DNA of 64,000 nucleotides from Amaurobius ferox (GCA_951213105.1 OX578152.1:101084568-101148567), one strand, 5' to 3'; shown: positions 10,918 through 22,767, counted from the first letter of the stretch. Program-made: numbers and translations. The notes: generated by a model not told the origin, from the letters alone.

Positions 10918-11515
10918 ATAAGGGGCGCGACAGCCTAGTGTTCAGCTCGCGGGAATTGCACTCGGACGGCCTAGGTTCGATTCTCGCCATTGCCAAAATT
11001 GCCGCCGTGTTTGCCGCTCTGAAAATTGCAGAAGTGTGGGGGCTGATAAAGTTTTATTTAAAAAATTTGTTAATGTTCCAATGTTACACCGTCAGGCATT
11101 TGCTGATGATCAATTCATCAGGCATTTGTTAAAGATTCATCCATCAGCAATGATCCATCCATTTGATGATCAATCCATCAGAAATTTGAGCTCATACAAT
11201 TTATAGTACAGAATTATATGAATATTGGTTAATCTCGCTATATTAAAGTAAAGTAGCTGAGGCTGTTTTACAAATTTTGCGTGCTTTGAGTTTCTCTGTC
11301 TGGTATTGCAAAAACTATAGCATTCAAAAATATGAAATTTTGTACATTTGTAGATGTCAGGGAAACAAGCTTAAAAAATCAGTTTTTTTTCAATTTAAAC
11401 TTTACGTTTAAGAAATAAAATCAAAGGAAGAATATTTCAGTTGCGAGTTCGTATCCTAGACATACCTGCAATAGCATGGCCACAAATTTTGCAAGCATGT
11501 GCAATCGAACCCCCC
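10918..11515 (+). repeat. tRNA-headed interspersed repeat (E-F)
   Basis: The 5' part has A-box-like CAGCCTAGTGTTCAGCTCG and B-box-like GGTTCGATTCTCGCC (10973-10987), a tRNA-derived SINE head. The body then carries a GATGATCAATCCATCAG cluster (11095-11185) and ends near a poly-C tract at 11510. The body matches 17960-18240 plus 19376-19640 in inverse orientation. There it lacks the head and is interrupted by a family A copy. Confidence 0.65.
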
Positions 11516-11534
11516 TCCCCCGAATAAAAAAAAA

Positions 11535-12476
11535 TCTGATGTGGGTAGCACATGACTTTCCTTATATAATGCAATAAATTTACTACTTTTACAGTAAAAA
11601 AAGTAGGTTATTCTTATAGTAGATACTTATATTCTTTCCAAGATATTGAATTTACGTTAATTAGTCGTCATTTTCATCCATTTAGCGTTATTTTTATCCA
11701 TTTAGCGAGATTTTCGTTAATTTGACAACATTAAAAAAGTCGCCAAGTTTTTCGACATTCCTCCAAATTCGTCGCCAAGCGTTATGGACTGAGAAATAAG
11801 TTATTCTTATAGCAGATAAATGACTATTGGCGTTCAAATAAATATGTATTACTCAAAGTATCTTTTCCTATGAATGGAACGAGTTAGATCTACGAGAATG
11901 ATGTCATCAAATTTATCGCACGATATTGCATATGAAAAGTGAACACGTTTTTCAAGAGTTATTATATTTTTTTTAATTTATGGGATTTTTTTATAAATTT
12001 ATTTTAAAAATGAGCAAAATCTCGAGGACGGTTCATGCTAGAGTTCTAAAGTTTATGTCAATCGTTTTCTAAGGAAAAATTACATAAGAAATGTCTATTG
12101 GGAGTAACTTTATTAAAGATTTTGATATTTTGATGATTTTTTCAAAATTTGACTCGAAAATTTAGGGGGTTCTGAACATTCGATTGCGTTTAAAAACAAC
12201 ACGCTTCCAGTATTCATGGATTGTGATTTGTGTACCAAATTTTATTCGAATCGCTCCATTCGTTCGTGAGCTATCGTCTCCACAGACTCACTGGCACACA
12301 CACACACACGAATATACTTTCACACACACACACATACTTTCACACAGACATCACCTTAAAAAATGTTTGATTCGTGATCAGGGATGCTTGAAACGTGCTC
12401 TCCCGTCGAAAACTTGAATTTGAATTTTCGATCCCGTCACAATACGTTCCTTATACATTATGTATATAAGGAAAGT
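11535..12476 (-). repeat. Family A repeat, full copy
   Basis: On the minus sense it starts TCTGATGTGGG after an A run and ends in the hairpin TTATACATTATGTATATAAGG followed by AAAGT. It has a (CA)n microsatellite at 12296-12340. The sequences next to both termini (GACTTTCCTTATATAATG and its inverse) form subterminal inverted repeats. Confidence 0.8.
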
Positions 12477-12480
12477 AATA

Positions 12481-12948
12481 AAAAAATATTTCCTATTGAG
12501 AAGCATGTTCACTTTCCATATGTAATACCATGCAATATTTTGGGTGACATCCGTGTATCTAGCTCGTTCCATTTATGAAAAAAGATACTTTGAGTAATAC
12601 TTTTGTATTTGAATGCCAATAGTGATTTATCTGCTGTAAGAATAACTTATTTCTTCGTCCATAACGCTCGGCGAGATTTTGGCGATGAATTTGGTGGAAT
12701 GTTGCCAACTTGGCGACTTTTTTAAATGTTGTTAAATTAACGAAAAACTCGCCAAATGGATAAAAATGACGCTAAATAAATGACGACTCATTGATGATGA
12801 CGACATGGAAAATGACGACTCATTGACGAAAATTCAATATCTTGGAAAGAATATAAACAACTACTATAAAAATAATCTATTTTTTTTACTGTAAAATTAG
12901 TAAATTCATTGCATTATATAAGGAAAGTCATGTGCTGCCCACATCAGA
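12481..12948 (+). repeat. Family A repeat, 3' half
   Basis: Half-copy in plus orientation from ATATTTCCTATTGAGAAGC to CACATCAGA. It is packed head-to-head against the preceding minus copy. Shared phrases include CTTGGAAAGAATATAA and GGAAAGTCATGTGCTGCCC. Confidence 0.75.
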
Positions 12949-13014
12949 TTTTTTTTTTTTTCATGATTTGAGATCTGATAAAAAGGACGTTTTTAAAGTG
13001 TTTAAATTCTTTTT

Positions 13015-13940
13015 ACTTTCTTTATATACATAATGTATAAGGAAAGTATTGCGACGCGGTCGAAAATTCGAATTCGAATTTTCGACGGGAGAGTACGTTT
13101 CAAGCATCCCTGATCACGAATCGAACATTTTTGAGGTGATGTCTGTCTGTGTGTGTGTGTGCGTATGTGTGTGTATGTGTGTCAGTGAGTCTGTGGAGAC
13201 GATTTCTCACGAACAAATAAAGCGATTCGATTGAAATTTGGCACAAAAATCACAATCCGTGAATACTTGAAGGCTATTGTTTTAAAATAGAATCGAATGT
13301 TCAGAACCCCCCTAAATTTTCGAGTGAAATTTTGAAAAAATGAAAACCTTTAATAAAGTTACCCAAATAGACATATCTTATGTAATTTTTCCTTAGAAAA
13401 CGATTAACACACATTGTAAAATGCTAGTATTAACCGTTCTCGAGATATTGCAAATATTTCAAATAAATTTATCAAAAATTCAAGTAAAATTAAAAGAAAT
13501 ATATTAACTATGTTAAGAAACATGTTTACTTTTCATATGTAATAGCATGCAATAAAGTTGGTGACATCATTCTCGTAGATCTAACTCGTTCCATTCACGA
13601 GAAAGGATACTTTGAGTAATACTTTTGTATTTGAACGCCAATAGTCATTTATGTGCTGTAAGAATAACTGATTTCTCCGTCCATAACGTTTGGCGAGATT
13701 TTGACGACAAGTTTGGCTGAATGTCGCCAACCTTGCGATTTTTTAAACGTTTTCAAATTAAAGAAAATCTCGCCAAATGGATAAAAATGACGCTAAATCA
13801 ATAAAAATGACGATTACTTGAAGAAAATTCAATATCTTGGAAAGAAAATAAGTATCTACTATAAAAATAATATTTTTTAACTGTAAAAGTAGTAAATCCA
13901 TTGCATTATATAAGGAATATTCTGTTCTGCCCACATCAGA
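13015..13940 (+). repeat. Family A repeat, full copy
   Basis: Starts ACTTTCTTTATATACATAATG after a T run and ends CCCACATCAGA before a T run. It has a (GT)n tract at 13148-13182 and the palindromic block AAAATTCGAATTCGAATTTT. Confidence 0.8.
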
Positions 13941-14148
13941 TTTTTGTTTTATATAGCTGAAGAATGACTCTATAAAAGGATATAATATCAATACATAAGT
14001 ATATGTATATTTTTTATATTTTAATGTCGAGAATTTTATTTTGGTGCCCGAATTTTAATAGAGTTTACATTTTGAAATAAGTTCTGTTTTTAAAAAATAT
14101 TTATACAATTTTTCTTATTTTAAAACTATGAATAATTATTTCGATTTC

Positions 14149-14210
14149 AGCGCCCCTATGAAAGGGCGCTTTAATCCGTCACCTCCTACAGTAGGACTCT
14201 CGGAGGTGAC
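14149..14210. other. Two adjacent hairpins
   Basis: AGCGCCC (149-155 of this block, 14149-14155) pairs with GGGCGCT (14164-14170). GTCACCTCC (14178-14186) pairs with GGAGGTGAC (14202-14210). Both stems are perfect. They lie in a short GC-rich island in AT-rich DNA. Confidence 0.7.
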
Positions 14211-14337
14211 GTTGAGTCTGTCTCCGCCTCACTCCTCTTCAACAAAAGTGAACAGGGCCGTCCCTATCCACTTTTGAATGAAATTCAAAATTAAATTTAT
14301 TTTATATAAAAAGCGTGTATAATAAATGCAAATTCAT

Positions 14338-15180
14338 ATAAAGGGAAGCCGAAATAACCTTATATCTAAGCTGAATCGATTTTCAAATTTTTCATTGCAA
14401 TTTAAAATATGGATTTTTTCCTAACACAAATGCAATAATATCTTATCACTTGTTGAACAAATGACAAGAGTCCAAACTTCGCATTGCACTACAATTTTAA
14501 AATTTTTCTTTCAATCATTTTCCATCGGCAGTTAATGGATTGTCCCCAAGAAACTTCAAAATAATTCCCTTTTGAATATAGGTGTATTTCAATAAGTACT
14601 AAAAAATGTGAATTAAAATTTTGCATGCGAAAGTTTCCAACAGTAATGTATCGATTGTCGTTAAAACTTACTAATATTTCTAGTCTAATATTTCTTCAAA
14701 TATGAATTTCATAATTAATAATTAATATTAAAATTTGTTTGAAAATGAAAGTAGAATTATATAAAGAGAAACGGACATGGGTCTAAGCTTAATTGATATA
14801 TAAATTTATTATGGCACTAGCACTTCAAATTATGATATTTTCCTAATGTCTGATCACTCATTGCAGACATGCCAAGTCGAAACTTGATTGCACTTCAATT
14901 TTGTCCCAGTACGTTTTATCGGCAATTAATGGATGGTCCCACACAGCTTCAAAATGTTGCAGTTTTGGATATAGGTCTGGATCCCAATAAGTAGTAAAAG
15001 GAATGAACTGAAATTTACCAATTCAAGGTTTCCGACAGTGTTGAATAAATTGTCATCAAAATTTACCCATGTTTCTATTTATATTTTTCATGTATGATTT
15101 TCCCAATTAATAATTAATATTAAAAATTGTTTTGAAGATGATGAAAAATAATATACAATATTGTTTGGGTTATTTAGTAT
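14338..15180 (+). repeat. Diverged tandem duplication, about 422-bp unit
   Basis: ATAAAGGGAAGCCGAAAT at 14338 corresponds to ATAAAGAGAAACGGACAT at 14760. Later shared marks are TCGGCAGTTAATGGAT/TCGGCAATTAATGGAT, then a TTCCAACAGTAATG-like phrase, and AATTAATAATTAATATTAAA near the end of each unit. The function is unknown; no open frame spans either copy. Confidence 0.7.
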
Positions 15181-15195
15181 CCTAACATAAAAAAA

Positions 15196-16111
15196 TCTGA
15201 TGTGGGCAACACATGACTTTCCTTATACAATGTAATGAATTTACTACTTTTACAATAAAAAGTAGGTTCTTCTTATAGTAGATACAAATATTCTTTCCAA
15301 GATATTGAATTTTCGACAATTGGTCGTCATTTTCATTGATTTAGCGTCATCTTTATCAATTTGGCGAGATTTTCGTTAACTTGGCAACATTTCAAAAAGT
15401 CGCCAAGTTGGCGACATTCCGCCAAATTCGTCGATAAAATCTCGCCAAGCGTTATGGACGAAGAAATAAGTTATTCTTACAGCAGACAAATGACTATTGG
15501 CGTTCAAATACAAAAGTATTACTCAAAGTATCTTTTTACATGAATGGAACGAGCTAGATCCACGAGAATGATGTCACTCAATTTATCGCATGGTATTACA
15601 TATGAGAAGTGAACATGTTTCTCAAAAGGAAATATTTTTATTTTATTTTATATGACTTTTTAATAATTTTTTTGAAAAATGTGCAATATCTCGAGAACGG
15701 TTCATGTTTGCGTTCTAAAATTTATGTCAATCGTTTTCTAATAAAAAATTAGATAAGAAATGTCTATTTGTGTAACTTTATTAGTGGTTTTGATTTTTTG
15801 ACGATTTTTTCAAAATTTCATTCAAAAATTTAGAGGGGTTCTGAACATTTTATTGCGTATAAAAACAATAAGCTTCCAGTGTTTACGGATTCTGATTTTT
15901 GTACAAAATTTGGTTCGAATTGGTCCATTCGTTCGTCAGTTATCGCCTCCAAAGGCTCACTGACACACACACACACACACACAGACATCACTTCAAATAT
16001 GTTTGATTCGTGATCAGGGATGCTTGAAACGTGCTCTCCCGTCGAAAACTCGAATTCGAATTTTCGACCCCGTCACAACACTTTCCTTATACATTATGTA
16101 TATAAGGAAAT
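15196..16111 (-). repeat. Family A repeat, full copy
   Basis: Minus-orientation copy from TCTGATGTGGGCAACAC to the terminal hairpin at 16085-16111. It has a (CA)n tract at 15963-15982 and the usual TTGGCGACATTCCGCCAAA block. Confidence 0.8.
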
Positions 16112-16162
16112 TAAAAATCTGACTTTCCTTATACAATGCAATGAATTTACCAGTAAAAAAAA

Positions 16163-17643
16163 TCTGATGTGGGCAGCTAATGACTTTCCTTATATAATGC
16201 AATGAATTTACTACTTTTACAGTAAAAAAATAGATTATTTTTTTTATAGTAGTTATTTGTATTCTTTCCAAGATATTGAATTTTCGTCAATGAGTCGTCA
16301 TTTTCTATGTCGTCAGCATCAATGAGTCGTCATTGATTTAGTGTCATTTTTAACCATTTGGCGAGATTTTCGTTAATTTAGCAGCGTTTAAAAAGTCGCC
16401 AAGTTGGCGACATTCCACCAAATTCGTCGCCAAAATCTCGCCAAGCGTTATGGACGAAGAAATAAGTTATTCTTACAGCTGATAAATGACTATTGGCGTT
16501 CAATTACAAAAGTATTACTCAAAGTATCTTTTTTCATGAATGGAACGAGCTAGATCCAAGAGAAGGATGTCACTAAATTTTTCGCATGGTATTACACATG
16601 AAAAGTGAACATGTTTCTCAATAGGAAATATATTTTTCTTTTATTTTCAATGACTTTTTGATAATTCTTTGAAAAATGTGCAATATCTCGAGAACGGTTT
16701 ATGTTAGCGTTCTAAAATTTATGCTAATCGTTTTCTATTGAAAAATTACATAAGAAATGTCTATTTGCGTAACCTTATTAGCGGTTTTGATTTTTTGACG
16801 ATTTTTTTAAAATTTCACTCGAAAATTCAGGGGGGTTCTGGAGATTCGATTGCATATAAAAACAATAGGCTTCCAGTGTTTATAGATTGTGATTTTTGTA
16901 CCAAATTTAGTTCGAACCGGTCCATTCGTTCGTCAGTTATAGTCTCCACACACACACAGACATCACTTCAAAAATGTTTGATTCCTGATCAGGAATGCTT
17001 AAAACGTGCTTTCCCGTCGAAAACTCGAATTCGAATTTTCGACCCCTATAACAACACCGTTCCAGCACAATACTTTCCACACACTCCACACACACACACA
17101 CACAGACATCACTTCAAAAATGTTTGATTCCTGATCAGGAATGCTTAAAACGTGCTTTCCCGTCGAAAACTCGAATTCGAATTTTCGACTCCTATATCAA
17201 CACCGTTCCAGCACAATACTTTCCACACACACACACACATCACATCAAAAATGTTTGATTCCTGATCAGGAATGCTTAAAACGTGCTTTCCCGTCGAAAA
17301 CTCGAATTCGAATTTTCGACCCCTATAACAACACCGTTCCAGCACAATACTTTCCACACACACACACACACACACATCACTTCAAAAATGTTTGATTCCT
17401 GATCAGGAATGCATAAAACGTACTTTCCCGTCGAAAACTCGAATTCGAGTTTTCGACCCTTATAACAACACCGTTCCAGCACAATACTTTCCACACAGAC
17501 ATCACTTCAAAAATGTTTGATTCCTGATCAAGAATGCATAAAACGTGCTTTCCCGTCGAAAACTCGAATTCGAATTTTCGACCCTTATAACAACACCGTT
17601 CCAGCACAATACTTTCTTTATACTTTATGTATATAAGGAAAGT
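16163..17643 (-). repeat. Family A repeat with internal amplification
   Basis: A minus-orientation copy lengthened to about 1.48 kb, against about 0.93 kb for the others. The extra length comes from five tandem copies of the segment around the (CA)n tract (16940-17620). A short broken terminus fragment (16118-16162) precedes it. Confidence 0.8.
16940..17620 (+). repeat. Five-copy tandem array inside family A
   Basis: ATGTTTGATTCCTGATCA starts at 16974, 17120, 17251, 17388 and 17513. Each unit continues with CGTCGAAAACTCGAATTCGA and ACACCGTTCCAGCACAATAC and closes with a (CA)n stretch. The spacing of 125-146 bp varies with the length of the CA tract. The unit sequence TGATCAGGA-type variant is shared by all five units but differs from the other family A copies, so the array grew locally. 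Confidence 0.85.
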
Positions 17644-17959
17644 AATAGGAATTAGTTTGATAAAATAATTATTATTTCGCAAAATATAAAATAAAAAACT
17701 GCAGCACCAATTTAACATTAGGAGCTGGAAATTTTAAGCAGTTGTAACTCCCCTCTTTGACTTGAGCAAAATATATAAATTTTATATGGATTTGGGGTGT
17801 TTGATTTGGAGGTCGAGTAGGAACAAAGTTTTATATAAAGCCGAACTTGTATATAAATTATTTGCCCATTTATTTACTATTACGGGTCTAATAATGTATT
17901 TTGTTTTACTGTATGACCTGAGGAGACAGAATAACGAGCAGTGTTCAGATTTCTTTATT
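17644..17959. other. No gene seen
   Basis: AT-rich spacer. A 103-codon open frame starting at 17762 runs into repeat F through a poly-G tract and has no family resemblance. Confidence 0.4.
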
Positions 17960-18253
17960 TTTTATACCGGGGGGGGGGGGGGGGGTCGACCGTACATCCC
18001 AGCGAAATTCGTGGCCATGATGTTGCTAGTCTGTCTAGGACGCGAAATCGCAACTCAAATATTCTGCCTTTGATTTTGACATTATCTCTTAAGCATGAAG
18101 TTTAAATTGAAAAAACTGATTATTTCAGCGTGTTCCCCTAACATTGACAAAAGTACCAAATTTCATATATTTGAATGCTATAGTTTTTGCAAATACGAGA
18201 CTGAGAAACTTAAAGGACACGAAATTTGCTAAACAGTGTCAGCTACTTTTTTT
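17960..18253 (-). repeat. Repeat F segment (second copy, interrupted)
   Basis: Inverse match to 11250-11515: shared CATGAAGTTTAAATTGAAAA and GAATGCTATAGTTTTTGCAA. It starts at a poly-G tract (17971-17987) and ends in GTCAGCTACTTTTTTT, where a family A copy is inserted. Confidence 0.7.
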
Positions 18254-19375
18254 ACTTTCCTTATATACATAATGTATAAGGAAAGTATTGTGACGGGGTC
18301 GAAAATTCGAATTCTCGACGAGAGAGCACGTTTCAAGCATCCCTGATCACGAATCGAACATTTTTGAAGTGATGTCTCTCTCTCTCTCTGTATGTGTGTT
18401 GTTGTTGTTGAGACCCAGACCGTCCGACCTACCAGAAAGGTGTAAGGTAACTGTATGGACGGCCGGGAAGTGCCACCCAATTTAGACCGGAACCCAGTGG
18501 GGGAGGCATCCACAGGGACCTACCCTCCTTCCCCTACCACCAACCTCTCGGAAGGACCTCTGTATGTGTGTGTGTGTATTTTTGAAGTGGTCTCTGTGTG
18601 TGTGTAAGTGAGTCTGTAGAGACGATAACTGATGAACGAATGGACCGATTCGAACGAATTTTGGTACAAAAATCACAATCCGCAAACACTGGAAGCCTAT
18701 TGTTTTTATACGCAATCGAATGTTCAGAACTCTCCTAAATTTTCGAATGAAATTTTGAAAAAATCGTCAAAAGAACAAAACCGCTAATAAAGTTACGCAA
18801 ATAGACATTTCTTATGTAATTTTTCATTAGAAAACAAATGGGCATAAATTTTAGAACGCTAACATTCCGTTCTCCAGATATTGCGCATTTTGTAAAAAAA
18901 TTATCAAAAAGTTATATAAAATAAAAAATAAACATATTTCCTATTGAAAAACATGTTCACTTTTCATATGTAATACCATGCGATAAATTGGGTGACATCA
19001 TTCTCGTGGATCTAGCTCGTTCCATTTATGAAAAAAGATACTTTGAGTAATACTTTTGTATTTGAACGCCAATAGTCATTTATCTGCTGTAAGAATAACT
19101 TATTTCTCCGACCATAACGCTTGGCGAAATTTAGGCGACGAATTGGGTGGAATGTCGCCAACTTGGCGACATTTTTAATTGCTGCCAAATTAACAAAAAT
19201 ATCGCCAAATTGATAAAAATGACGCTAAATTAATGAAAATGACGACTAATTGAAGAAAATTCAATATCATGGAAAGAATATATCAGTACCTACTATAAGA
19301 ATAACGGTTTTTTAGCTGTAAAAGTAGTAAATTAATTGCATTATATAAGGAAAGTCATGTGTTGCCCACATCAGA
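18254..19375 (+). repeat. Family A repeat, full copy, split by a SINE
   Basis: From ACTTTCCTTATATACATAATG to CCCACATCAGA, flanked on both sides by T runs. It contains a truncated SINE (18399-18557). It lies between repeat segments F and E, which are contiguous at 11235-11285, so the second locus gives a natural empty site. Confidence 0.85.
18399..18557 (-). repeat. SINE B copy with 13-bp target duplication
   Basis: Minus-orientation SINE with its (CAA)n tail reading as TTGTTGTTGTTG on the plus strand. CTCTGTATGTGTG flanks it at 18386-18398 and 18558-18570. The head is missing, as expected for 5' truncation during target-primed insertion. Confidence 0.85.
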
Positions 19376-19640
19376 TTTTTTTTTAATATAGAGAGATTAA
19401 CCAATATTCATTTTATTTTGTACTGTAAATTGTATGAGCTAGAATGTCTTATGGATTCATCATCAACTGCCTGATGGATGGCCCATCGTCTGATGGATGG
19501 ACCATCAACAATTGTCTGATGTATGGACCATCAACAATTGTCTGATGGATGGACCATCAACAATTGTCCGATGGAGTAACATCGAAACATTAACAAATCC
19601 TTAGACAAATACTCTGTCAGCACCACCACCCCCTCTGCCT
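19376..19640 (-). repeat. Repeat E segment with 26-bp tandem units
   Basis: Inverse match to 11030-11245 (AGATTAACCAATATTCAT, TTGTATGAGCT). It includes 4-5 tandem copies of a 26-bp unit, TCTGATGGATGGACCATCAA plus six bases, at about 19458-19580. Confidence 0.75.
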
Positions 19641-20289
19641 ACAGCCGTAAGAGGAGCCTCCTAGTAAAATAAGAAATATAGAATAACTGGTACCCAAATA
19701 TAAAATGAGTATTTCCTGTAGAGAACATTCATTTAAAAAAAAATCAGGTAAATAGGCTATGGTAAGTCCGTGTACGATTACATTCCACTGTTAAGGTTTA
19801 TTCACTTGCATTTTCCCCATCTTGGGAATGAATTCTCTTGTTTTCCGAGTGTTCATTTTGAATTGGAATTCCATGCTTTACAAGGAACGAGACTTCAGTC
19901 TACCAAGTCTGGCTGGGCTTTGTGAGAGAGATATGCTTGTACATACTTCAAAAGCAGCTCTGGACAGAAAAGTGTCGCATGTGAAAACTTCGAAATTTTT
20001 CTATCTACTAAAGACAAGGAATTTTTGAAAATCTTCAGGGAAATATTGGGAATCTTTGAGATAGAACGACTCTTCGGAAGAGCGATTTTTTTTTTTTCAC
20101 AATATGGACAAAATGGCTCTCAAACTTTAAAGATATATTTGTACTAAAAGACGGGACATAAGATTGTTTTCAAACAGAACGGCTCTCAAATTGGACTCTA
20201 AAATTATTTCACAATTTGGACAGAAAGGCTCCCAAACTTTAAACAGGTATATTTCTGTAGTAAAACGGGGCTTTAGATATTTTATCAAA
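19641..20289. other. No gene; small 112-bp duplication
   Basis: CACAATATGGACAAAATGGC (about 20098) is repeated as CACAATTTGGACAGAAAGGC (about 20210), with matching text after each. Nothing else was recognised. Confidence 0.5.
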
Positions 20290-20960
20290 CTTGGATCAAA
20301 TTAAAACCTACTGAAACTTGGAGACTTAGCAATTACTAATTATAAATAATTATGATACAAACGTTATTAAAACACTTTTCTACAAGGACTGACTAATACA
20401 GAGCATGAGGGGCAGCTGCCCTGAACCCTCTCATCAGAGGGGGTCCAGGTCCCCCTACCCCACCCCACACAGTAAACGTAACATCAAAAAATTAATAACT
20501 GCCTCCTGAAAACAATATTTATACCATCGGAATTGGCTCGCCTAATGAAAATATTTATTTTAAAAACATATAGGGATTACAGGGCAATTTCGCATTCTTG
20601 GCTACAACTAGAAATGGGTGTATTGTTCTGCTATTACATATTTAACAATATTGCATTATAATCAAACAAAATAATACAGAAAAGTGCACCATTGCACGTG
20701 GTAAATGTAAGAATCAAATTAAAATCTACCGAAAATTAGATACTCAGCAATTATTAATTATGATACAAACGTTATATTATGATTGACAATATTACATTAA
20801 ATAACATTATCACTCAACAAAATGATACAGAACTGTATATTGATGCAAGTGGTAAATTGATGCATGATGCATACGAATAGTGATGCACATGCTAAATATA
20901 AGAATCAAATTAAAACAGAAAATTAAAATTAAAATAAATTAATAAATAGTCATTAGAAAT
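20290..20960 (-). repeat. Inverted partial copies of the 232-bp array
   Basis: Minus-sense units recognisable by GATACAAACGTTATT, ACTCAGCAATTATTAATTA and GCACGTGGTAAAT. They face the plus-sense array at 21300-22560 across a 340-bp centre. Confidence 0.7.
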
Positions 20961-21049
20961 TAATAAATACACATTATCTTAATATTAAAACATACCTTAT
21001 TCTAACACGCGAAAGCAGACGGTCAAGTAGATATAATAACCTTGGGTCA

Positions 21050-21079
21050 AGTATTCTGTGGTCTACACCACAGAATACT
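21050..21079. other. Perfect 13-bp hairpin
   Basis: AGTATTCTGTGGT (21050-21062), loop CTAC, then ACCACAGAATACT (21067-21079). Confidence 0.85.
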
Positions 21080-21217
21080 ATATTTCCCTCAAGATTTCCC
21101 TTTACATCACATTCCCACCACATAGCAACATCAGCGCCATCTGGGAGATTTTCTGAAGCACCTCCGAACAGGGAATTTGAAGGATAGGGAAATCTGGAGG
21201 GAAAATACTCTGTTTAG
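21063..21217. mobile_element. Small MITE-like element
   Basis: ACAGAATACTATATTTCCCT followed by CAAGATTTCCCT at the left end matches the inverse of AGGGAAATCTGGAGGGAAAA followed by TACTCTGTTTAG at the right end. This gives imperfect inverted repeats of about 30 bp around a 90-bp core. No coding capacity. It overlaps a perfect 13-bp hairpin at its left edge. The phrase ACCACAGAATACTATATT also occurs alone near 25764. Confidence 0.6.
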
Positions 21218-21299
21218 TGTTGTAATTTGGTCCACAGACTAATTTGGCAGTTCGCTGTCGCGCTCGCGTGTTAAAAAGTAAAAAGGTAAGTTTTACTAA

Positions 21300-22600
21300 T
21301 AGGATAATATATATTTGTCAAATTCTAATGATTATTTATTTATTTCTTTTAATTTAAAATTTCTATTTCAATTTGATTCGTATGTTTACCACGTGCATCA
21401 CTATTCGCATAATTACCACGTGCATGAATGAACTCTTCTGTATCATTTTATTTAATTATAATGTTATATTTTTAATTATAATAACGATTGTATCATAATT
21501 AATTATAATTAATAGTTGCTGAGTGTCCAAATTTCAGTAGGTTTTTATTTGATGAGTATATTTACCACGTGCATTAATGAACTTTACTGTTTTATTTTGT
21601 TTATTTATAATATAATAAGGTTAATTAAATAACAGTAGGACAATGCATCAAGCCCTCCCCCCCCCCCATCCTACTACGGAAATTTACATTGCACATTAAT
21701 TTTTCTATACAAAAGTATTTTAATAACATTTGTATTATAATTAATAATTGGAAAGTTTTCAAGTTCCGGTAGGTTTTTATTTGATTCGTGTACTTACCAC
21801 GTGCACTAATGCATTTTTTGTAATACTTTATTTAAGTACAATGTAATATTGTAAAGGATATGATAGCAGAACAATGCACACACACACACCCCTGTCTTCC
21901 TACTAAGGACGTTTAGATTGCATATTAATTTTTCTGTACAACAGATTTTACTAACGTTTGTATCATAATTAATAATAGTTGAGTGTCCAAGTTTTGATTT
22001 GTTTCGTATAGTTACTACGTGCACTCACTGCACTTTTCTTCATTATTTTGTTTATATATAATGTAATATTGTTAATTATGTAACCTCACCACCGTCCCCC
22101 CCCCCCTCCCACTTCTCTCTCTTCCTACTAAAATTCAGATGGCGTATTCATTTTTCTATACAAAATAATTTAATAACTTTTGTATCATAATTAATTATAA
22201 TTATTAATTGCTATGTGTCCAAGTTTCGGCGTGTTTTGATGTAATTCTTATATTTATTACTTACCACTTGCACTACTGCACTTTTATGTGTTTTGTTTAA
22301 TGATAATGTTATATTGTTAATTATGTAATAGCAGCACTGTGCATCCAGCCTCCGCCCCCCTCCCCCTCTCTTCTCACTAAGGAAATTTAGACTGCATATT
22401 CACTTTTCTATAAAAGAATATTTTAATAATGTTTGAATCATATTTAATAGTTGCTGAGTGTCCAGGTTTCGGATTTTATATGATTCTTGTATTTTACAAC
22501 GTATATGTACCACTGCACGTTTTTGTATAATTTTTTTAACTATAATGTGATATTATCAATCATATAATAAATGCACCTAGCCCCCCCCCCCCCTCTCTTC
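21300..22600 (+). repeat. Tandem array, about 232-bp unit, five copies
   Basis: The marker GTTGCTGAGTGTCC or its variant occurs near 21515, 21747, 21978, 22210 and 22450. Each unit carries a CACGTG-containing TACCACGTGCA-type phrase, a poly-C block, CTACTAAGGAAATTTAGA-like text and TTTGTATCATAATTAAT. The units have diverged strongly, so the array is old. Confidence 0.8.
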
Positions 22601-22767
22601 GGCTGTGGTTAGGCTGCCTGCATGTGCGGTCGCGGATAGAGTTGTAGGAAACCTGCAAGTAGGCTTCCGTCAAAGGTTGTCTTCCGGTGAAAAGTAGCGT
22701 TATATCAAGGTCCGTAGAATATCTTATATATATTAATATAACATGAATATATAATGAATAATATATA

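Noticed and set aside
16940..17620. CRISPR array
   Set aside because: The units are contiguous tandem repeats with CA tracts in a eukaryotic transposon; no unique spacers.
22080..22590. Poly-C tracts as biological signals
   Set aside because: They recur once per array unit and vary in length; ordinary slippage.
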